Source of the DNA: an uncultured Bacteroidia bacterium
GTDB lineage: Bacteria > Bacteroidota > Bacteroidia > Bacteroidales > UBA932
Assembly (NCBI GenBank): GCA_902789445.1
Contig: CADAOB010000003.1
Span: 37,652 to 101,651, forward strand
Length of the DNA: 64,000 nucleotides
Direction of reading: 5' to 3'
The position numbers and the translations under genes are program-made. This document shows positions 28,860 through 38,505 of the stretch, piece after piece (position 1 is the first letter of the stretch; the number at the start of each line of letters is the position of its first letter). A model generated the notes under the pieces. The model ran no database searches. It worked only from the letters and a program-made list of their open reading frames with translations, and had not been told where the DNA came from.

Positions 28860-30833
28860 CTATTCGAGAATCTCCGCGAGAAGGTCGTTCATGTGGGCGT
28901 ATTCGCGCAGGACCCAGAGGACGTAGCGGATGTCCACGCAGATGCAGCGGTTCATTTCATCGACGAAGTAGGTGTCGCCGGCGAGCGACTCCTTGTTGCC
29001 GTCGAAGGCCAGGCCGACCAGCTCACCCTTGGCATTGAGCACCGGCGAACCCGAATTACCGCCCGTAATATCGTTGTCTGTCAAGAAATTGACCGGAACC
29101 GAAGGATTCTTTTCCAGCAGCTCGCGGACCTCCGGCTTGAGCGTGAATTCATAATTGTCCGGATCGTATTTCTCCAGGATGCCTGCCGTCGTCGTGCTGG
29201 CCGCCAGGGAAACCGCGTCGCGCGGCCGGATGGGCCGGACCTTGCCGTAGGTGAGGCGCATCGTCGAGTTGGCGTCCGGATACATCGGCTGCTTCGAAGC
29301 GCGTTTCATCCGGTAAACTGCATCTTTATACTGCCGCTCCAGGGCATTCTTGCTCTCCCCCGCCTCGATCTGGTCGCGCTTTTCGTTGAAGCTGACAATC
29401 CGGCAGGAAGTCAGCGCCTCGCGGATATGACCTTCATCGATCACATCCCGGAGGATGGCATCGACATCCCCGCCGCAGCTGTCATACATCCGGGTCAGGT
29501 ATTCTCCCCAGTATTCCCGGTGCACGTATTTATAGAACTGGCGGAGCGAATAGCGGAGCAGGTCGCGTTCGACCCGCATGTCGAGCGAAGTGAGTTCCTT
29601 CTTTGCCAGAACCGTATCGCCGCGGAAAAGCGCATTGGCATAGCGGTGCAGATTGGTGCCGCGCACCAGCGTCTCCTGGAAATAGACGATCTGCTGGTTG
29701 ATGCCCGCCACATCGTCGTATTTCTGGCCCAGCCGATAAATCAGGTCGGAGTTGCCGAGCCACTTCTGGAGCCGCTGCTCCTCCGCCCGCTTGGCTTCGA
29801 CCACGCCGAAACGGTTGTAGCAGTAGATCTCGCCTTCCCGGATTTCCTGGACATTGCTCAGGCTGAAATAGCGGTCGGCATATTTGAGGCGCACGGCGGC
29901 ATCCTCGTTCATCCACTTGTCGAGAATCTTCATCTGGTCGAGGCGGAACTGGGCCTGGATGGGATTCTGGACCTGGACGATCTCCTCAACGGCATAGGAC
30001 GAGGCATAGCGGTTGGTCCGGCCGGGATAGCCGATGACCATCGTGAAATCGCCGTCCTTGAGCCCGGCCTGCGAAATCTTCAGGGTCTTCTTCGGATGCA
30101 TCGGCACATTCTCCGGAGAATATTCGGCCGGCGAGCCGTCGGGTGCCGTATAGATCCGGTAGATGGCGAAATCGCCCTTGTGCTGGGGCCATTCCCAATT
30201 GTCGGTATCCCCGCCGAACGCAGCGATCGACACGGGCGGCGCAGCAACCAGCCGGACATCGGGATAGACCTGATAGAGCGCCATATAGTACTGGTTCCCA
30301 TTGTAATACGAAGAGCAGATCAGTTCGCCCTGCCCTTCATAAAAGGCCGCATACTTGTCTTCCATCAGCTTATAGACCCGCCGCATCGCCATCGGATGGC
30401 TGGCCACGTCGAGCGAATCGCGCAGGCGCATCACCTCGCCGGTCACGTCGAAGATCTTCTTCAGGAAATAGATGGCCTGGCCCTTGACCGGCAGTTCCTC
30501 ACTCCGGTTCATCGCCCAGAAGCCGTCTTCCAGGTAGTTGTGGTCCATCGTGCTCAGGGCGTGGATGTCGCTGTAGGCACAGTGGTGATTGGTGATCATC
30601 AGACCGTCCTCGGAGATCATGCTGCCCGTGCAGCTGAAAGCCAGGGCGACCACGGCGTCGGAGAGGCTTTCCTTCTCTTCATCGTAGATCATCCGGCCGT
30701 CGAGTTTCAGGCCGGTGGCCTTCATCCGTTTCTCGAGGACCCGGTCGATGGTATTGATCATCCACATGCCTTCGTCGGCGAAGGCGCTGGCGGCACACAG
30801 CAGCAAGGCCGCCACGAAGCAGGCTTTTTTCAT
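28860..30833 (-). CDS. S46 family dipeptidyl-peptidase (DPP7/DPP11 type)
   Basis: 657 residues with a signal peptide ending SAFAD. It is a periplasmic serine exopeptidase removing dipeptides. A chymotrypsin-like triad is visible: His in LMITNHHCAYSD (83/84), Asp in FGGDTDNWEWP, and Ser about 594 in GGNSGSPV. The helical domain between (about 280-500) is typical of the family. The length is below the roughly 710 residues usual for DPP7/DPP11, mainly in the middle. Which P1 preference it has (acidic or hydrophobic) cannot be read here. It is separated from the DUF6850 gene upstream by 115 nt containing a palindrome. With tricorn it suggests peptide feeding. Confidence 0.93.
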   Translation of the reverse strand: MKKACFVAALLLCAASAFADEGMWMINTIDRVLEKRMKATGLKLDGRMIYDEEKESLSDAVVALAFSCTGSMISEDGLMITNHHCAYSDIHALSTMDHNYLEDGFWAMNRSEELPVKGQAIYFLKKIFDVTGEVMRLRDSLDVASHPMAMRRVYKLMEDKYAAFYEGQGELICSSYYNGNQYYMALYQVYPDVRLVAAPPVSIAAFGGDTDNWEWPQHKGDFAIYRIYTAPDGSPAEYSPENVPMHPKKTLKISQAGLKDGDFTMVIGYPGRTNRYASSYAVEEIVQVQNPIQAQFRLDQMKILDKWMNEDAAVRLKYADRYFSLSNVQEIREGEIYCYNRFGVVEAKRAEEQRLQKWLGNSDLIYRLGQKYDDVAGINQQIVYFQETLVRGTNLHRYANALFRGDTVLAKKELTSLDMRVERDLLRYSLRQFYKYVHREYWGEYLTRMYDSCGGDVDAILRDVIDEGHIREALTSCRIVSFNEKRDQIEAGESKNALERQYKDAVYRMKRASKQPMYPDANSTMRLTYGKVRPIRPRDAVSLAASTTTAGILEKYDPDNYEFTLKPEVRELLEKNPSVPVNFLTDNDITGGNSGSPVLNAKGELVGLAFDGNKESLAGDTYFVDEMNRCICVDIRYVLWVLREYAHMNDLLAEILE

Positions 30834-30874
30834 CTTGTCATCTAATTTATTTTATTTCAACATCTTACTCAAAC

Positions 30875-30900
30875 TGCCTATACACAATGTTGTATAGGCA
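30875..30900. repeat. 26-bp palindrome upstream of the S46 gene
   Basis: TGCCTATACA and TGTATAGGCA are perfect arms around a 6-nt loop. It lies 42 nt upstream of the S46 ATG and 48 nt after the stop of the DUF6850 gene. It lacks a clear T tract on either strand, so it is an operator candidate as much as a terminator. Confidence 0.75.
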
Positions 30901-30948
30901 AAATCTGTAAATAGTTTCTTATCAATAATTTGCGTGACAACCCCATAC

Positions 30949-32382
30949 TCAGAACGCAAAACCGGCGGTCAGGCTGACCGCGTGGCGGAACCCGTCGAAG
31001 GCGGTGGCGGCATCCACGCGATAGTCCATGCCGAGGGTCATCCGGCCGCGTGTCCAGCAAGCCGAAAACTGTCCGAAAACACTGTTGCCCGTCCAGAAAT
31101 TGAGCTGTTGTTCCAGGGGCGGGGCCAGCTGCCACTTGCTTATGTCGTGGACCTCCTCATAACTGTAGTGATAACCGGTCTGGAGCGCCAGCTGCCAGGC
31201 CTGTCCGAGCGGAAGGTCCAGTCCCACATAAGGCTGAACCGCCGAGAACCGCTGGTCGAAACGCTGCGGATACTCCGTATAGGCGTGGTTGAGCCGGGTA
31301 TTTTCCGCCCCGACTGTCACTTTCCAGGAAGGACCGAAGGTAAAACGGAGGTATTCCCGCTGATAGGCGTTGAAATAGCAGAAGACCGGATCGCCGTAGG
31401 TCACCCATATCCGGATCTTGGAATCCGGGTCGAGCTCCTGCTGCTGCAGCGGACGGAAGCCCTGCATGGTCGCCCAGTAGATGCCGGCTTCGGCCTGGAA
31501 GGCGGTACCCACCGCGAGCGACAGGTCGTCCTGCCAGATCCAACTGCGCACCGTCCCGTGCTGAAGGTTGTTGTAGCCGGTTTCGGACTGTGTCTCCCGC
31601 CGCCAGGACAGATGGAAGTTGTTGTGCAGCACCACGTCGCCCAGCTGGAGGTCTGTCTGGAAATTCCCGAAATACCGGTCGGTTTCCTTCAGGCGTTTAG
31701 TCTCGGCACTGCCGAAACCGTAACCCTGCCCGACCCACATGCCGTAGATGGCAAAGAGGACGTGTTCCACGTTGGAGGATTCCTGTGAATACTCTACCCG
31801 CTCGGTCCCCCGGACATAGCCCAGGTCCAAGCCGGCGCCGAAATGCCGGCCTTGCCAGTGGATGCCGGGCGCGACCCGGAAATTCATGCCCGTGTTCTTG
31901 TTGCGGAGATCCTTGTGCTTGGCCATCAGCGCTACATCATAGGCCAGGTCGAGCCCGGCCGACCAGCCGCCGCCCAGCGGCAGGCCGAGGCCGGCCTGCA
32001 TGGCATAGCGTTCCAGGGAGATGTCGCCCGGAATCGAATCGGCCAGCATGAACGGGGTCTCATAGGGATTGATCCAGCCGCGCCAGGTACTCCGTTTGCC
32101 GATTTCGTAGCTGTAGCCGAAATGGCCGAAAAGACGGACTTTTCCGAGTGTCTGCCGGGATGTGGCATCCATCGTCCCGCAGAGCATCGCCTCCGGCATG
32201 TAGATATCCTTTTCCTGAAAATCGCCGTTTTCCCCATGGGCGCCCAGCAGCACGTTCACATAGGTGCTGTCTTCGAGCGTCAGGCGCGCCATGTTGCGCG
32301 TCACCAGTTCCTGTGCGAACGCAGGCCGGGAAAGCGGGAGGAGGCAGAGCGCCAATAAAAATGTCAAATGCAATTTTTTCAT
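30949..32382 (-). CDS. DUF6850-type outer-membrane beta-barrel protein
   Basis: 477 residues. Signal peptide ending PAFAQ, then alternating aromatic beta-strands throughout and a C-terminus RHAVSLTAGFAF ending in Phe, as expected for an outer-membrane barrel. I recognise the Bacteroidota grouping of DUF6850, DUF4876 lipoprotein and TonB receptor; the DUF name is from that context and is not certain. It starts 4 nt after the DUF4876 gene and is last in the five-gene operon from 38450. Function unknown. Confidence 0.75.
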   Translation of the reverse strand: MKKLHLTFLLALCLLPLSRPAFAQELVTRNMARLTLEDSTYVNVLLGAHGENGDFQEKDIYMPEAMLCGTMDATSRQTLGKVRLFGHFGYSYEIGKRSTWRGWINPYETPFMLADSIPGDISLERYAMQAGLGLPLGGGWSAGLDLAYDVALMAKHKDLRNKNTGMNFRVAPGIHWQGRHFGAGLDLGYVRGTERVEYSQESSNVEHVLFAIYGMWVGQGYGFGSAETKRLKETDRYFGNFQTDLQLGDVVLHNNFHLSWRRETQSETGYNNLQHGTVRSWIWQDDLSLAVGTAFQAEAGIYWATMQGFRPLQQQELDPDSKIRIWVTYGDPVFCYFNAYQREYLRFTFGPSWKVTVGAENTRLNHAYTEYPQRFDQRFSAVQPYVGLDLPLGQAWQLALQTGYHYSYEEVHDISKWQLAPPLEQQLNFWTGNSVFGQFSACWTRGRMTLGMDYRVDAATAFDGFRHAVSLTAGFAF

Positions 32383-32386
32383 GACG

Positions 32387-33556
32387 CTAGGGTTTTAAAC
32401 GGGGTGACGGCGCGCTGTCCGGGAGGAAGTCCGCATCCGAATTGTTCGTATCCTGGAAGACGTCGATGCCGCCCTCCGTAAAGTCGAGGCGCCGGGTCAC
32501 GCACAGGCCGGAATAGTGGCCCGAGCGCATCCAGACATAGGCGGCATCCACCGTGCCCGGAAGCCGCTTGACGGCCTGGGCCGGCGAATCCACGCATTCC
32601 ACGCCGTCCAGGATCCAGTCCTTGTGGATGTGCCAGTATTTCGTACCGGAACTGGTGCCGGGCTCATAATCTTCCCACTCCGCAGCCCGGGCCTGCCAGG
32701 CCGCCACGCCCATCTCCGGGCGGAAGATCACGATGGCGGGACTGTGGACGGAAAGCGCCCAGGCGTTGCCCTGGCCGGTCATGTTGAGCACCATCGGCAC
32801 GACGCCGGCCGCAATCTCGTGACGCGGCAGCGTCTCCGACCAGCAGCCGAAATGGGCCTTGTTCAGGTGCAGGCCCGACGTGGCGCGTCCGGCGTGATCC
32901 ACCGCAGCGATGCAGGCCACCACGGCCGATTCGCCCGGCGCGAGCGGATAAGTCTTGCCGTCGCCCGGGAACATCCAGTACATCTGGGCGATGGCCAGCC
33001 GGTCACTGCCGGCCCAGGCGTTGTTGCCGGTGGTCGAATTGTAGGGGAAGATGGCCGCCAGGCAGAGCGAATCCAGATAAAGGGTCTGCCCGCCCGGACC
33101 GGCATTGTTGTACAGTTCGATATAGGTGTCTTTCGTGTAGTTGGCCCCTTCGAGCGTCTTGGAGCCGTGGAAATAGGCCTCCCGGATGATGAGGGGATTG
33201 GGGATGGCCACATGGAGCGGGACCCGGACCGTGTGCTCGTCCAGCAGGAGGAATTCCTCGCTGGCACCGTTCACGGCAATCCGGGTGGCGGGGAACCAGG
33301 CCGAAGCGATGACATCGTACTTGCCGGGCTGCACGTCGAAGGTGGCCTTCCCGGAAGCATCCGGAAATGCCGTATAGTGGAAATCGGCGTTTTTGTTGTT
33401 CAGGCACACTTCGATCCGGGTGATATCGACCGCATCGGTGGCAGGCTCGAATTCCAGCTGCACGGTCAGATGCCCGATGGCAGGCTCCTCGCGGTAGCAG
33501 GAGACGGCCGCGAGCAGCCAGAACGTACCAAACAAGAATGGAATCAGTTTCTTCAT
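32387..33556 (-). CDS. DUF4876-type surface lipoprotein
   Basis: 389 residues with lipobox LAAVSC (Cys about 20) and a following acidic YREEP. An N-terminal Ig-like region (about 25-115: LTVQLEFEPATDAVDITRIEV, VQPGKYDVIASAWFP) precedes a larger domain with PLIIREAYFHGSKTLEG, YIELYNNA and LHLNKAHFG, typical of lipoproteins annotated DUF4876. It probably forms an outer-membrane pair with the TonB receptor next door (3-nt gap), as SusD-type partners do, but it is not SusD-related. Ligand unknown. Confidence 0.78.
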   Translation of the reverse strand: MKKLIPFLFGTFWLLAAVSCYREEPAIGHLTVQLEFEPATDAVDITRIEVCLNNKNADFHYTAFPDASGKATFDVQPGKYDVIASAWFPATRIAVNGASEEFLLLDEHTVRVPLHVAIPNPLIIREAYFHGSKTLEGANYTKDTYIELYNNAGPGGQTLYLDSLCLAAIFPYNSTTGNNAWAGSDRLAIAQMYWMFPGDGKTYPLAPGESAVVACIAAVDHAGRATSGLHLNKAHFGCWSETLPRHEIAAGVVPMVLNMTGQGNAWALSVHSPAIVIFRPEMGVAAWQARAAEWEDYEPGTSSGTKYWHIHKDWILDGVECVDSPAQAVKRLPGTVDAAYVWMRSGHYSGLCVTRRLDFTEGGIDVFQDTNNSDADFLPDSAPSPRLKP

Positions 33557-33559
33557 AGG

Positions 33560-36430
33560 CTACCGGATGGCTATCTTGACTTCCGCGCCGAAATACAGCG
33601 GCGTGTTGCGGTCATTGGGGTAATGGGTGACGCTGTTGCGGACGCGTCCGCGCAGGTTCAGGAAATTGTTGGCATAGAACGAGACCGTGGCCAGCCGCCC
33701 GATCTCCTTCGAAAGGCGCAGGTTCAGCATCCCGTAGAACGGATAGCACTGCGCGAGGTAATAGGTCGAGGTATTGGTGGTCAGGATGAGGTTGCGGTAC
33801 TGCGGTTCGCTGCGCATGGCTTCCGTGAAAGGGAAGAGCCGGCCCGAACGGTCCATCACATAGAGCGGGTCCACGCACCAGGTTCCGGCCGCATCGTCGA
33901 AGTAGGCCCTGTCCTGGCCTTCAAAGCGGCAGATGTTCTGCGTCCGCTCGAAGAAAACCAGCTGGGTGGTCAGGGTCACGACCATGGCCAGCGCCGGAAT
34001 ATGGGTAATCAGGCGGATATTGGTGTTGAAACGCTCCTTCACCGAGCCGTTCGATGCGGTGGACGAGCCGCCGTAAAGGCCCACGTACGGGTAGGTCCGC
34101 CCGCTCGCGGTGCCGGCATACAGGCGCTGTGTCACGGCATTGCCGTAGCTGGCAATCTGCATATAGGCGCCGCTGACATTGACGGAGGTGCCCAGGGCGG
34201 GTATTTTTGCGATATCGAGGGTAAACTCCACGCCCCACTTGTCGGCCGCCACGCCGTTGACCGGCCGCGAAAGGGCCATGAAGGTCGTATCGACGATCGA
34301 CGGAAGCGCCTGCCCGTCGGCACGGACTTCGCCGATGCGCCAGTCAACGGAAGCGCCGGAAGGCAGGACGGCCTGCGTGGGAACGCCACCCTGCCAGGTG
34401 TAGCCATAGCGGGTGAAGACCATCGGCAGGTATTCCGTGGCAAAGGCATAGCCGTCGGTCATCTTCTCATTGAACCAGACCAGCGAACCGGAAGCGTGGT
34501 CGGTCTCGAATTCCAGGCCGACCTCGATGTTGCGGCTCTGCTGGGGCCGGAGCACCGGATTGCCGGTCTCGGCACGCTGCGTGGTGATGACCGCCAGGCC
34601 GGAGCCGTTCGCATCGAAATCGTTGTAGTAGAACGAGACCATGTCCTTGTAGGCCGGTTCGGGATAGAGATAGATCAGCGAAGGCATCTTGAAGGTCCGG
34701 CCCCAACCGCCGCGCAGCACCAGCTCCCGGAGGCCGGAAGGACGCTTGACGAGCGTATAGCGGGCGTTGAAGCGCGGCTCGACGCCGAAGAAGGCATCGG
34801 TCGAAATGCCGGAAGCCCGGACCGTATTGACGCGGGCGCCGGCCTGGAGTTCCAGCGTCGTGGCACCCAGCGGCAACTTGAGATTGTCTTCCAGATAGCC
34901 TGTCAGGGTATGCAGGAACGGGATATCCCGGTAGGAACGCTCGCGGAAGGCAGATGCCGAACCGGGCGACGGCGGCATCGTCGGGTCGAAGACTTTGCCG
35001 CGGCCGACGTTGCCCTGGGTCTTCCATTCGAAGCCGAGCAGCACTTTGTTGGTAACGGCGCCGTACCGTCCCGTCTGGTGGGCCGTTACGCGGGCCTGCG
35101 CATCGACCGGCCGGCCGAAGACCTGAACGTCGGAGTAGTACTGGGCCGGTGTGAAGAAGGCTTCACTCTCGCCGTCGGACATGGCCGCGGAGGTCGGCGT
35201 CCGGCCGGCCGAGCCCTGATAGATCCGGTTGCGGGAGAACTGGTCGGTGATGCTGCCGGCAAGCAGATATTCGACATTGGTCAGCCAGGGCTTGTTGACA
35301 ATCCAGCGGCCGTTGACATTCAGGCGCAGACCGCGGTCCCGCTCCTGCCGGATCTCGTCGAGCATCAGGTCGGGATCGCTGGCATTGCTGGCATTCGACC
35401 AGTTGGCCCGAAGCTTGGCATTGACCGTGAGCTTCTTGTCGAAATTGCCCGACCAGCCGGTCTGGAAATTGAAGCGCCGGTAGGCCGAGGCCGGGGTGCG
35501 GACATCATTCAGCGCATGGGCATAGTCGGCGTCGAAGTTCATCACGCCCGCTTTCTCGCCCAGGGAGAAGCCCTTGCCGAAGGAAAGCTGCTTGAGCTGC
35601 GGGTCCGCCTTGAGGCGGATTTCCCAGGGAGTGACGCCCGCCTTGGTCTTGACCACGACGGCACCCGAGGTCAGGTCGCCGTAAACCACCGACGGAATGC
35701 CGCGGATGACCTCCACGCTCTCGATGTTGTCGGTCGATACCTGGCGCGTATCCACACCGCTGCCGGCCGTTGCAGCCACGTTGCGTTCGCCGCCGCCCAT
35801 CGCGGTGCTGGTGGAAAGCATCTGCAGGTTGGCATCATTGGAGAAGGAGGCGCCGTCCACGATCAGGGCCGTTCCCGCGGCATTGGCGGTGTTGGTGCCG
35901 ATGTCGCGGATGGACAGCGCGCCTACCTGCGTGAGCGTGGGATTCTCGGTCACGCTGCCGGGCAGCAGCTGCATCACGTCGGTCAGGCTGGAGGGCTGGA
36001 TGTGCTCGAGCGTCTGCTTGGTGATTTTCGAAGCGGTGGTGATCTCGCCGCCCTCCTTGGCCGTCACGACCACGGCGTCGAGCGAGAGACTGGAGATGGC
36101 CAGTTCCACGCCCAGGTTCAGCAGGTCGCCTTTGACCTCGACGGGCAGTTTCAGGGTCTCGTAGCCGAGCAGGGCGAACTCCAGCTCGTGCCGGCCGGCC
36201 GGCACGCCGGCGATTTCGAAATGACCGTCGGCATCGGTCACGGCCCACAGGCCGAGTTCCTTGATGACGACCGAGGCCATCACCACCGGCTCGCCCAGTC
36301 CGCGCTCCACCACCAGGCCGGCTACTTTGTAGCGGGCCCGGCTCTGACCGGACATCATAGTGAAACTGCCTGCCAGCAGGAGGCCGGCAAGCAGTATCAT
36401 CAGTCCGGTCCGAAGGATTCGGCCGGACAT
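33560..36430 (-). CDS. TonB-dependent receptor
   Basis: 956 residues. Signal region (about 1-30), carboxypeptidase-regulatory-like domain (about 33-115: GLVVERGLGEPVVMASVV), plug (about 120-245: LDAVVVTAKEGGEITTAS, SIRDIGTNTANAAGTALIVD, VEVIRGIPSVVYGDLTSGAV) and a barrel ending PLYFGAEVKIAIR. It takes up a ligand across the outer membrane using TonB-ExbBD energy (not in this window). It sits between the FISUMP lipoprotein (4-nt gap) and DUF4876 genes. Substrate not deducible. Confidence 0.93.
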   Translation of the reverse strand: MSGRILRTGLMILLAGLLLAGSFTMMSGQSRARYKVAGLVVERGLGEPVVMASVVIKELGLWAVTDADGHFEIAGVPAGRHELEFALLGYETLKLPVEVKGDLLNLGVELAISSLSLDAVVVTAKEGGEITTASKITKQTLEHIQPSSLTDVMQLLPGSVTENPTLTQVGALSIRDIGTNTANAAGTALIVDGASFSNDANLQMLSTSTAMGGGERNVAATAGSGVDTRQVSTDNIESVEVIRGIPSVVYGDLTSGAVVVKTKAGVTPWEIRLKADPQLKQLSFGKGFSLGEKAGVMNFDADYAHALNDVRTPASAYRRFNFQTGWSGNFDKKLTVNAKLRANWSNASNASDPDLMLDEIRQERDRGLRLNVNGRWIVNKPWLTNVEYLLAGSITDQFSRNRIYQGSAGRTPTSAAMSDGESEAFFTPAQYYSDVQVFGRPVDAQARVTAHQTGRYGAVTNKVLLGFEWKTQGNVGRGKVFDPTMPPSPGSASAFRERSYRDIPFLHTLTGYLEDNLKLPLGATTLELQAGARVNTVRASGISTDAFFGVEPRFNARYTLVKRPSGLRELVLRGGWGRTFKMPSLIYLYPEPAYKDMVSFYYNDFDANGSGLAVITTQRAETGNPVLRPQQSRNIEVGLEFETDHASGSLVWFNEKMTDGYAFATEYLPMVFTRYGYTWQGGVPTQAVLPSGASVDWRIGEVRADGQALPSIVDTTFMALSRPVNGVAADKWGVEFTLDIAKIPALGTSVNVSGAYMQIASYGNAVTQRLYAGTASGRTYPYVGLYGGSSTASNGSVKERFNTNIRLITHIPALAMVVTLTTQLVFFERTQNICRFEGQDRAYFDDAAGTWCVDPLYVMDRSGRLFPFTEAMRSEPQYRNLILTTNTSTYYLAQCYPFYGMLNLRLSKEIGRLATVSFYANNFLNLRGRVRNSVTHYPNDRNTPLYFGAEVKIAIR

Positions 36431-36434
36431 AGGC

Positions 36435-37805
36435 TTAGTTGTTCTTTACACAGCGGACGGAGACGCCGTTGCGGTAGTTGTTGAGGGCCCCGTTGTACGT
36501 TCCGTTGCCGACAAAAGGCATGAAGCCCATGAACTGGCAGTTCTTGATGGAACCGTCCTCATTGGTTGTCAGGTTCTTGCCCGTATCCACGAGGGTGGAA
36601 CCCGCCAGATAGCCGGTATTCATGCCGCCTTGATAGGACTTGACGGCACCCATGAGCGAGGCTTTGGCCGCAGTCGTATTGGCGATCGAGACAGCGCCCC
36701 AGGCTCCCGCATTGAAGCCGTCGGCATTCAGCAGCGCGATGCTGGCGTTACCACCATTGAGGTCGGGATCGTAATAGGGGGCGTTCGGGTTGGTGTCTTC
36801 CTTTGCGTTCGTCTTGCCTACCAAAGCAATGATGTCGGCCCGGGTCGGGATGTGCCAGCCTTCCGGGCAGATGCCGCGGACCCCTTCGTAATTCTTGCAG
36901 TTGTCAACGGTCAGGTCGCCGGTCTTCAGGCCGAGGGCCGTTTCGGTATTGTAGAGATAGCCGTTGGCCTTGATGACGGCCGCCTCGCGGCTGAACTTCA
37001 CCGAAGCCTTGTCCGGGGTCAGTTCATCGACCACGAGCGGATACCAGATCCCGGCCTTGACGGCCGTCACGTCGTCGCTCGGCGTCATGCCGGCGGGGAT
37101 GTAGCGGAGGTTCTCGGCCATCCACCACTTGCCGTCCTTCATCTTGACGGTCCGGTAGGTTTCTCCTGCGTAGGTCAGCAGGCCGCCGTCCTGGGGGATG
37201 GTCACAGATGCCGTGTTGCCGCCCGATTCGGTCATGCAGCTGAGGCTGAACTTCAGTTCGCGGCCTTCGAACTGCGGGTTCGTGCCGACCGTGGCCGTAA
37301 TGGTCGTCTTGAGCGAGACGCCCGAAGCCTTGTCGATGGTCACGTCGGCGGCATCGCAGGTAAAGGTCCACTGGGAATTGGCTTCGATGTCGAAGGTCAC
37401 CGTAGCGCCGGCCGCCGGAATGGACGCCAGGTCGCCGGCGACGGCATATTTGACGATCTCAGCTTTGCCGGCCGCGCCATCCTGCTTGATGGTCAGGGTC
37501 TTGGAGGCCGTCTCGGAACGGCTTACGCAGCTGACCACGAGCGAAACCGAGCGTCCGATCGTCGCGTTGTTTTCGGAAACGGTGATGGTGATGAAGCCGT
37601 TCTTGTTGCCGGCCGAAGGAGATACGCTGCAATAATTATTGGCGCCCGTCACAGTCCAGTCGTTGTTGGCCGTCACGGCCACGGTGGCGGTACCGCCTTC
37701 CTGACTGAAAGTAAGGCTTTCCTTGTCAAGTGAAAGTACAGGTTCGGGCTCGCAGGACGCCAGGACGAAAAGGCATGCTGCCAGCATGAATAACAGCTTT
37801 TTCAT
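36435..37805 (-). CDS. Lipoprotein with BACON domains and a FISUMP domain
   Basis: 456 residues. Lipobox VLASC (Cys about 18), then EPEP. Two BACON-like domains (about 25-110 and 115-205, each ending in TIKQDG or TIPQDGG) precede a Fibrobacter-succinogenes-major-paralogue-type C-terminus with YRTVKMKDGKWWMAENLRY, CPEGWHIPTRADIIALVG and a final GVSVRCVKNN. Such proteins are surface-exposed; some bind carbohydrate or mucin, but the ligand here is unknown. It follows the small BACON lipoprotein by 24 nt and precedes the TonB gene by 4 nt. Confidence 0.85.
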   Translation of the reverse strand: MKKLLFMLAACLFVLASCEPEPVLSLDKESLTFSQEGGTATVAVTANNDWTVTGANNYCSVSPSAGNKNGFITITVSENNATIGRSVSLVVSCVSRSETASKTLTIKQDGAAGKAEIVKYAVAGDLASIPAAGATVTFDIEANSQWTFTCDAADVTIDKASGVSLKTTITATVGTNPQFEGRELKFSLSCMTESGGNTASVTIPQDGGLLTYAGETYRTVKMKDGKWWMAENLRYIPAGMTPSDDVTAVKAGIWYPLVVDELTPDKASVKFSREAAVIKANGYLYNTETALGLKTGDLTVDNCKNYEGVRGICPEGWHIPTRADIIALVGKTNAKEDTNPNAPYYDPDLNGGNASIALLNADGFNAGAWGAVSIANTTAAKASLMGAVKSYQGGMNTGYLAGSTLVDTGKNLTTNEDGSIKNCQFMGFMPFVGNGTYNGALNNYRNGVSVRCVKNN

Positions 37806-37829
37806 AGTATATCGAATTAAAAGTCAATT

Positions 37830-38450
37830 TCAGGCTTCCTGCCCGACCGTCAGCACAATCGTGCATTCGGGATGTGCTTCCAGCGCAAGCGTCACGGCAT
37901 AGCTGCGGGCGCGGCCCGTCGTGTTCGCGGGGATGCCGACCGTCACTTCTGCCAGGTTGGGGCCGTGGACGAGCGGATCGACCGCCAGTTCCACGGGGGT
38001 CCCGTCGCAGCGGATCTCCGTCACTTTCCACGATTCGTTGGCATTGACCGAAAAACGGGCTTTTCCACCCTGCGCCGTGAGATTCACCCGGCTCTCCTGG
38101 CAGAAAATAAACGGCCGGCAGTCCTGGGTGATGACGATCTTTCCGCTCCGGGACAGATTGTCAAGCTTCGTATTCAGGGTGATGCGGATGGATTTCGTAT
38201 AGTATTCTTCATTGGCGCCGACCACGATGTGCATCGGCGTGGTATAGTCACCCGAAGAAGGCGTCAGGGAGACGGTCTCGTCTTCGCAGCTGGCCGTCCA
38301 GCTTCCGTTGGTGAAAATGATGGCATCAAAGGCGCCGCCGTCCGCATCGAAACGGTACGACGCGATGTCGGACGAGATGCTGAGCGACGTATCCTGGGAG
38401 CAGGCGGCCAGCAGCATCATGCACGCGGCGAGAATCAGAGTCTTTTTCAT
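37830..38450 (-). CDS. BACON-like lipoprotein, first gene of the TonB operon
   Basis: 206 residues. The start at 38450 (MKKTLIL) gives the lipobox LLAAC; the open frame continues to 38681 but without a signal. Two BACON-like repeats: SISSDIASYRFDADGGAFDA to ITQDCRPF, then VNLTAQGGKARFSVNANESW to VGQEA. The -7 element (TATATTTG, 38455-38462) ends 4 nt before the ATG. It opens an operon of five genes down to 30949. Ligand unknown. Confidence 0.8.
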   Translation of the reverse strand: MKKTLILAACMMLLAACSQDTSLSISSDIASYRFDADGGAFDAIIFTNGSWTASCEDETVSLTPSSGDYTTPMHIVVGANEEYYTKSIRITLNTKLDNLSRSGKIVITQDCRPFIFCQESRVNLTAQGGKARFSVNANESWKVTEIRCDGTPVELAVDPLVHGPNLAEVTVGIPANTTGRARSYAVTLALEAHPECTIVLTVGQEA

Positions 38451-38454
38451 ACTA

Positions 38455-38484
38455 CAAATATATCGGTTTTTTTTCATACCTTCG
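38455..38484. promoter_or_regulatory. Divergent promoters of two BACON-like lipoprotein genes
   Basis: On the minus strand TATATTTG (38455-38462) ends 4 nt before the 38450 ATG. On the plus strand TACCTTCG (38477-38484), one base off consensus, lies 21 nt before the GTG at 38506. Confidence 0.5.
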
Positions 38485-38505
38485 CACCATAAATCAAAAA
38501 TCAAC

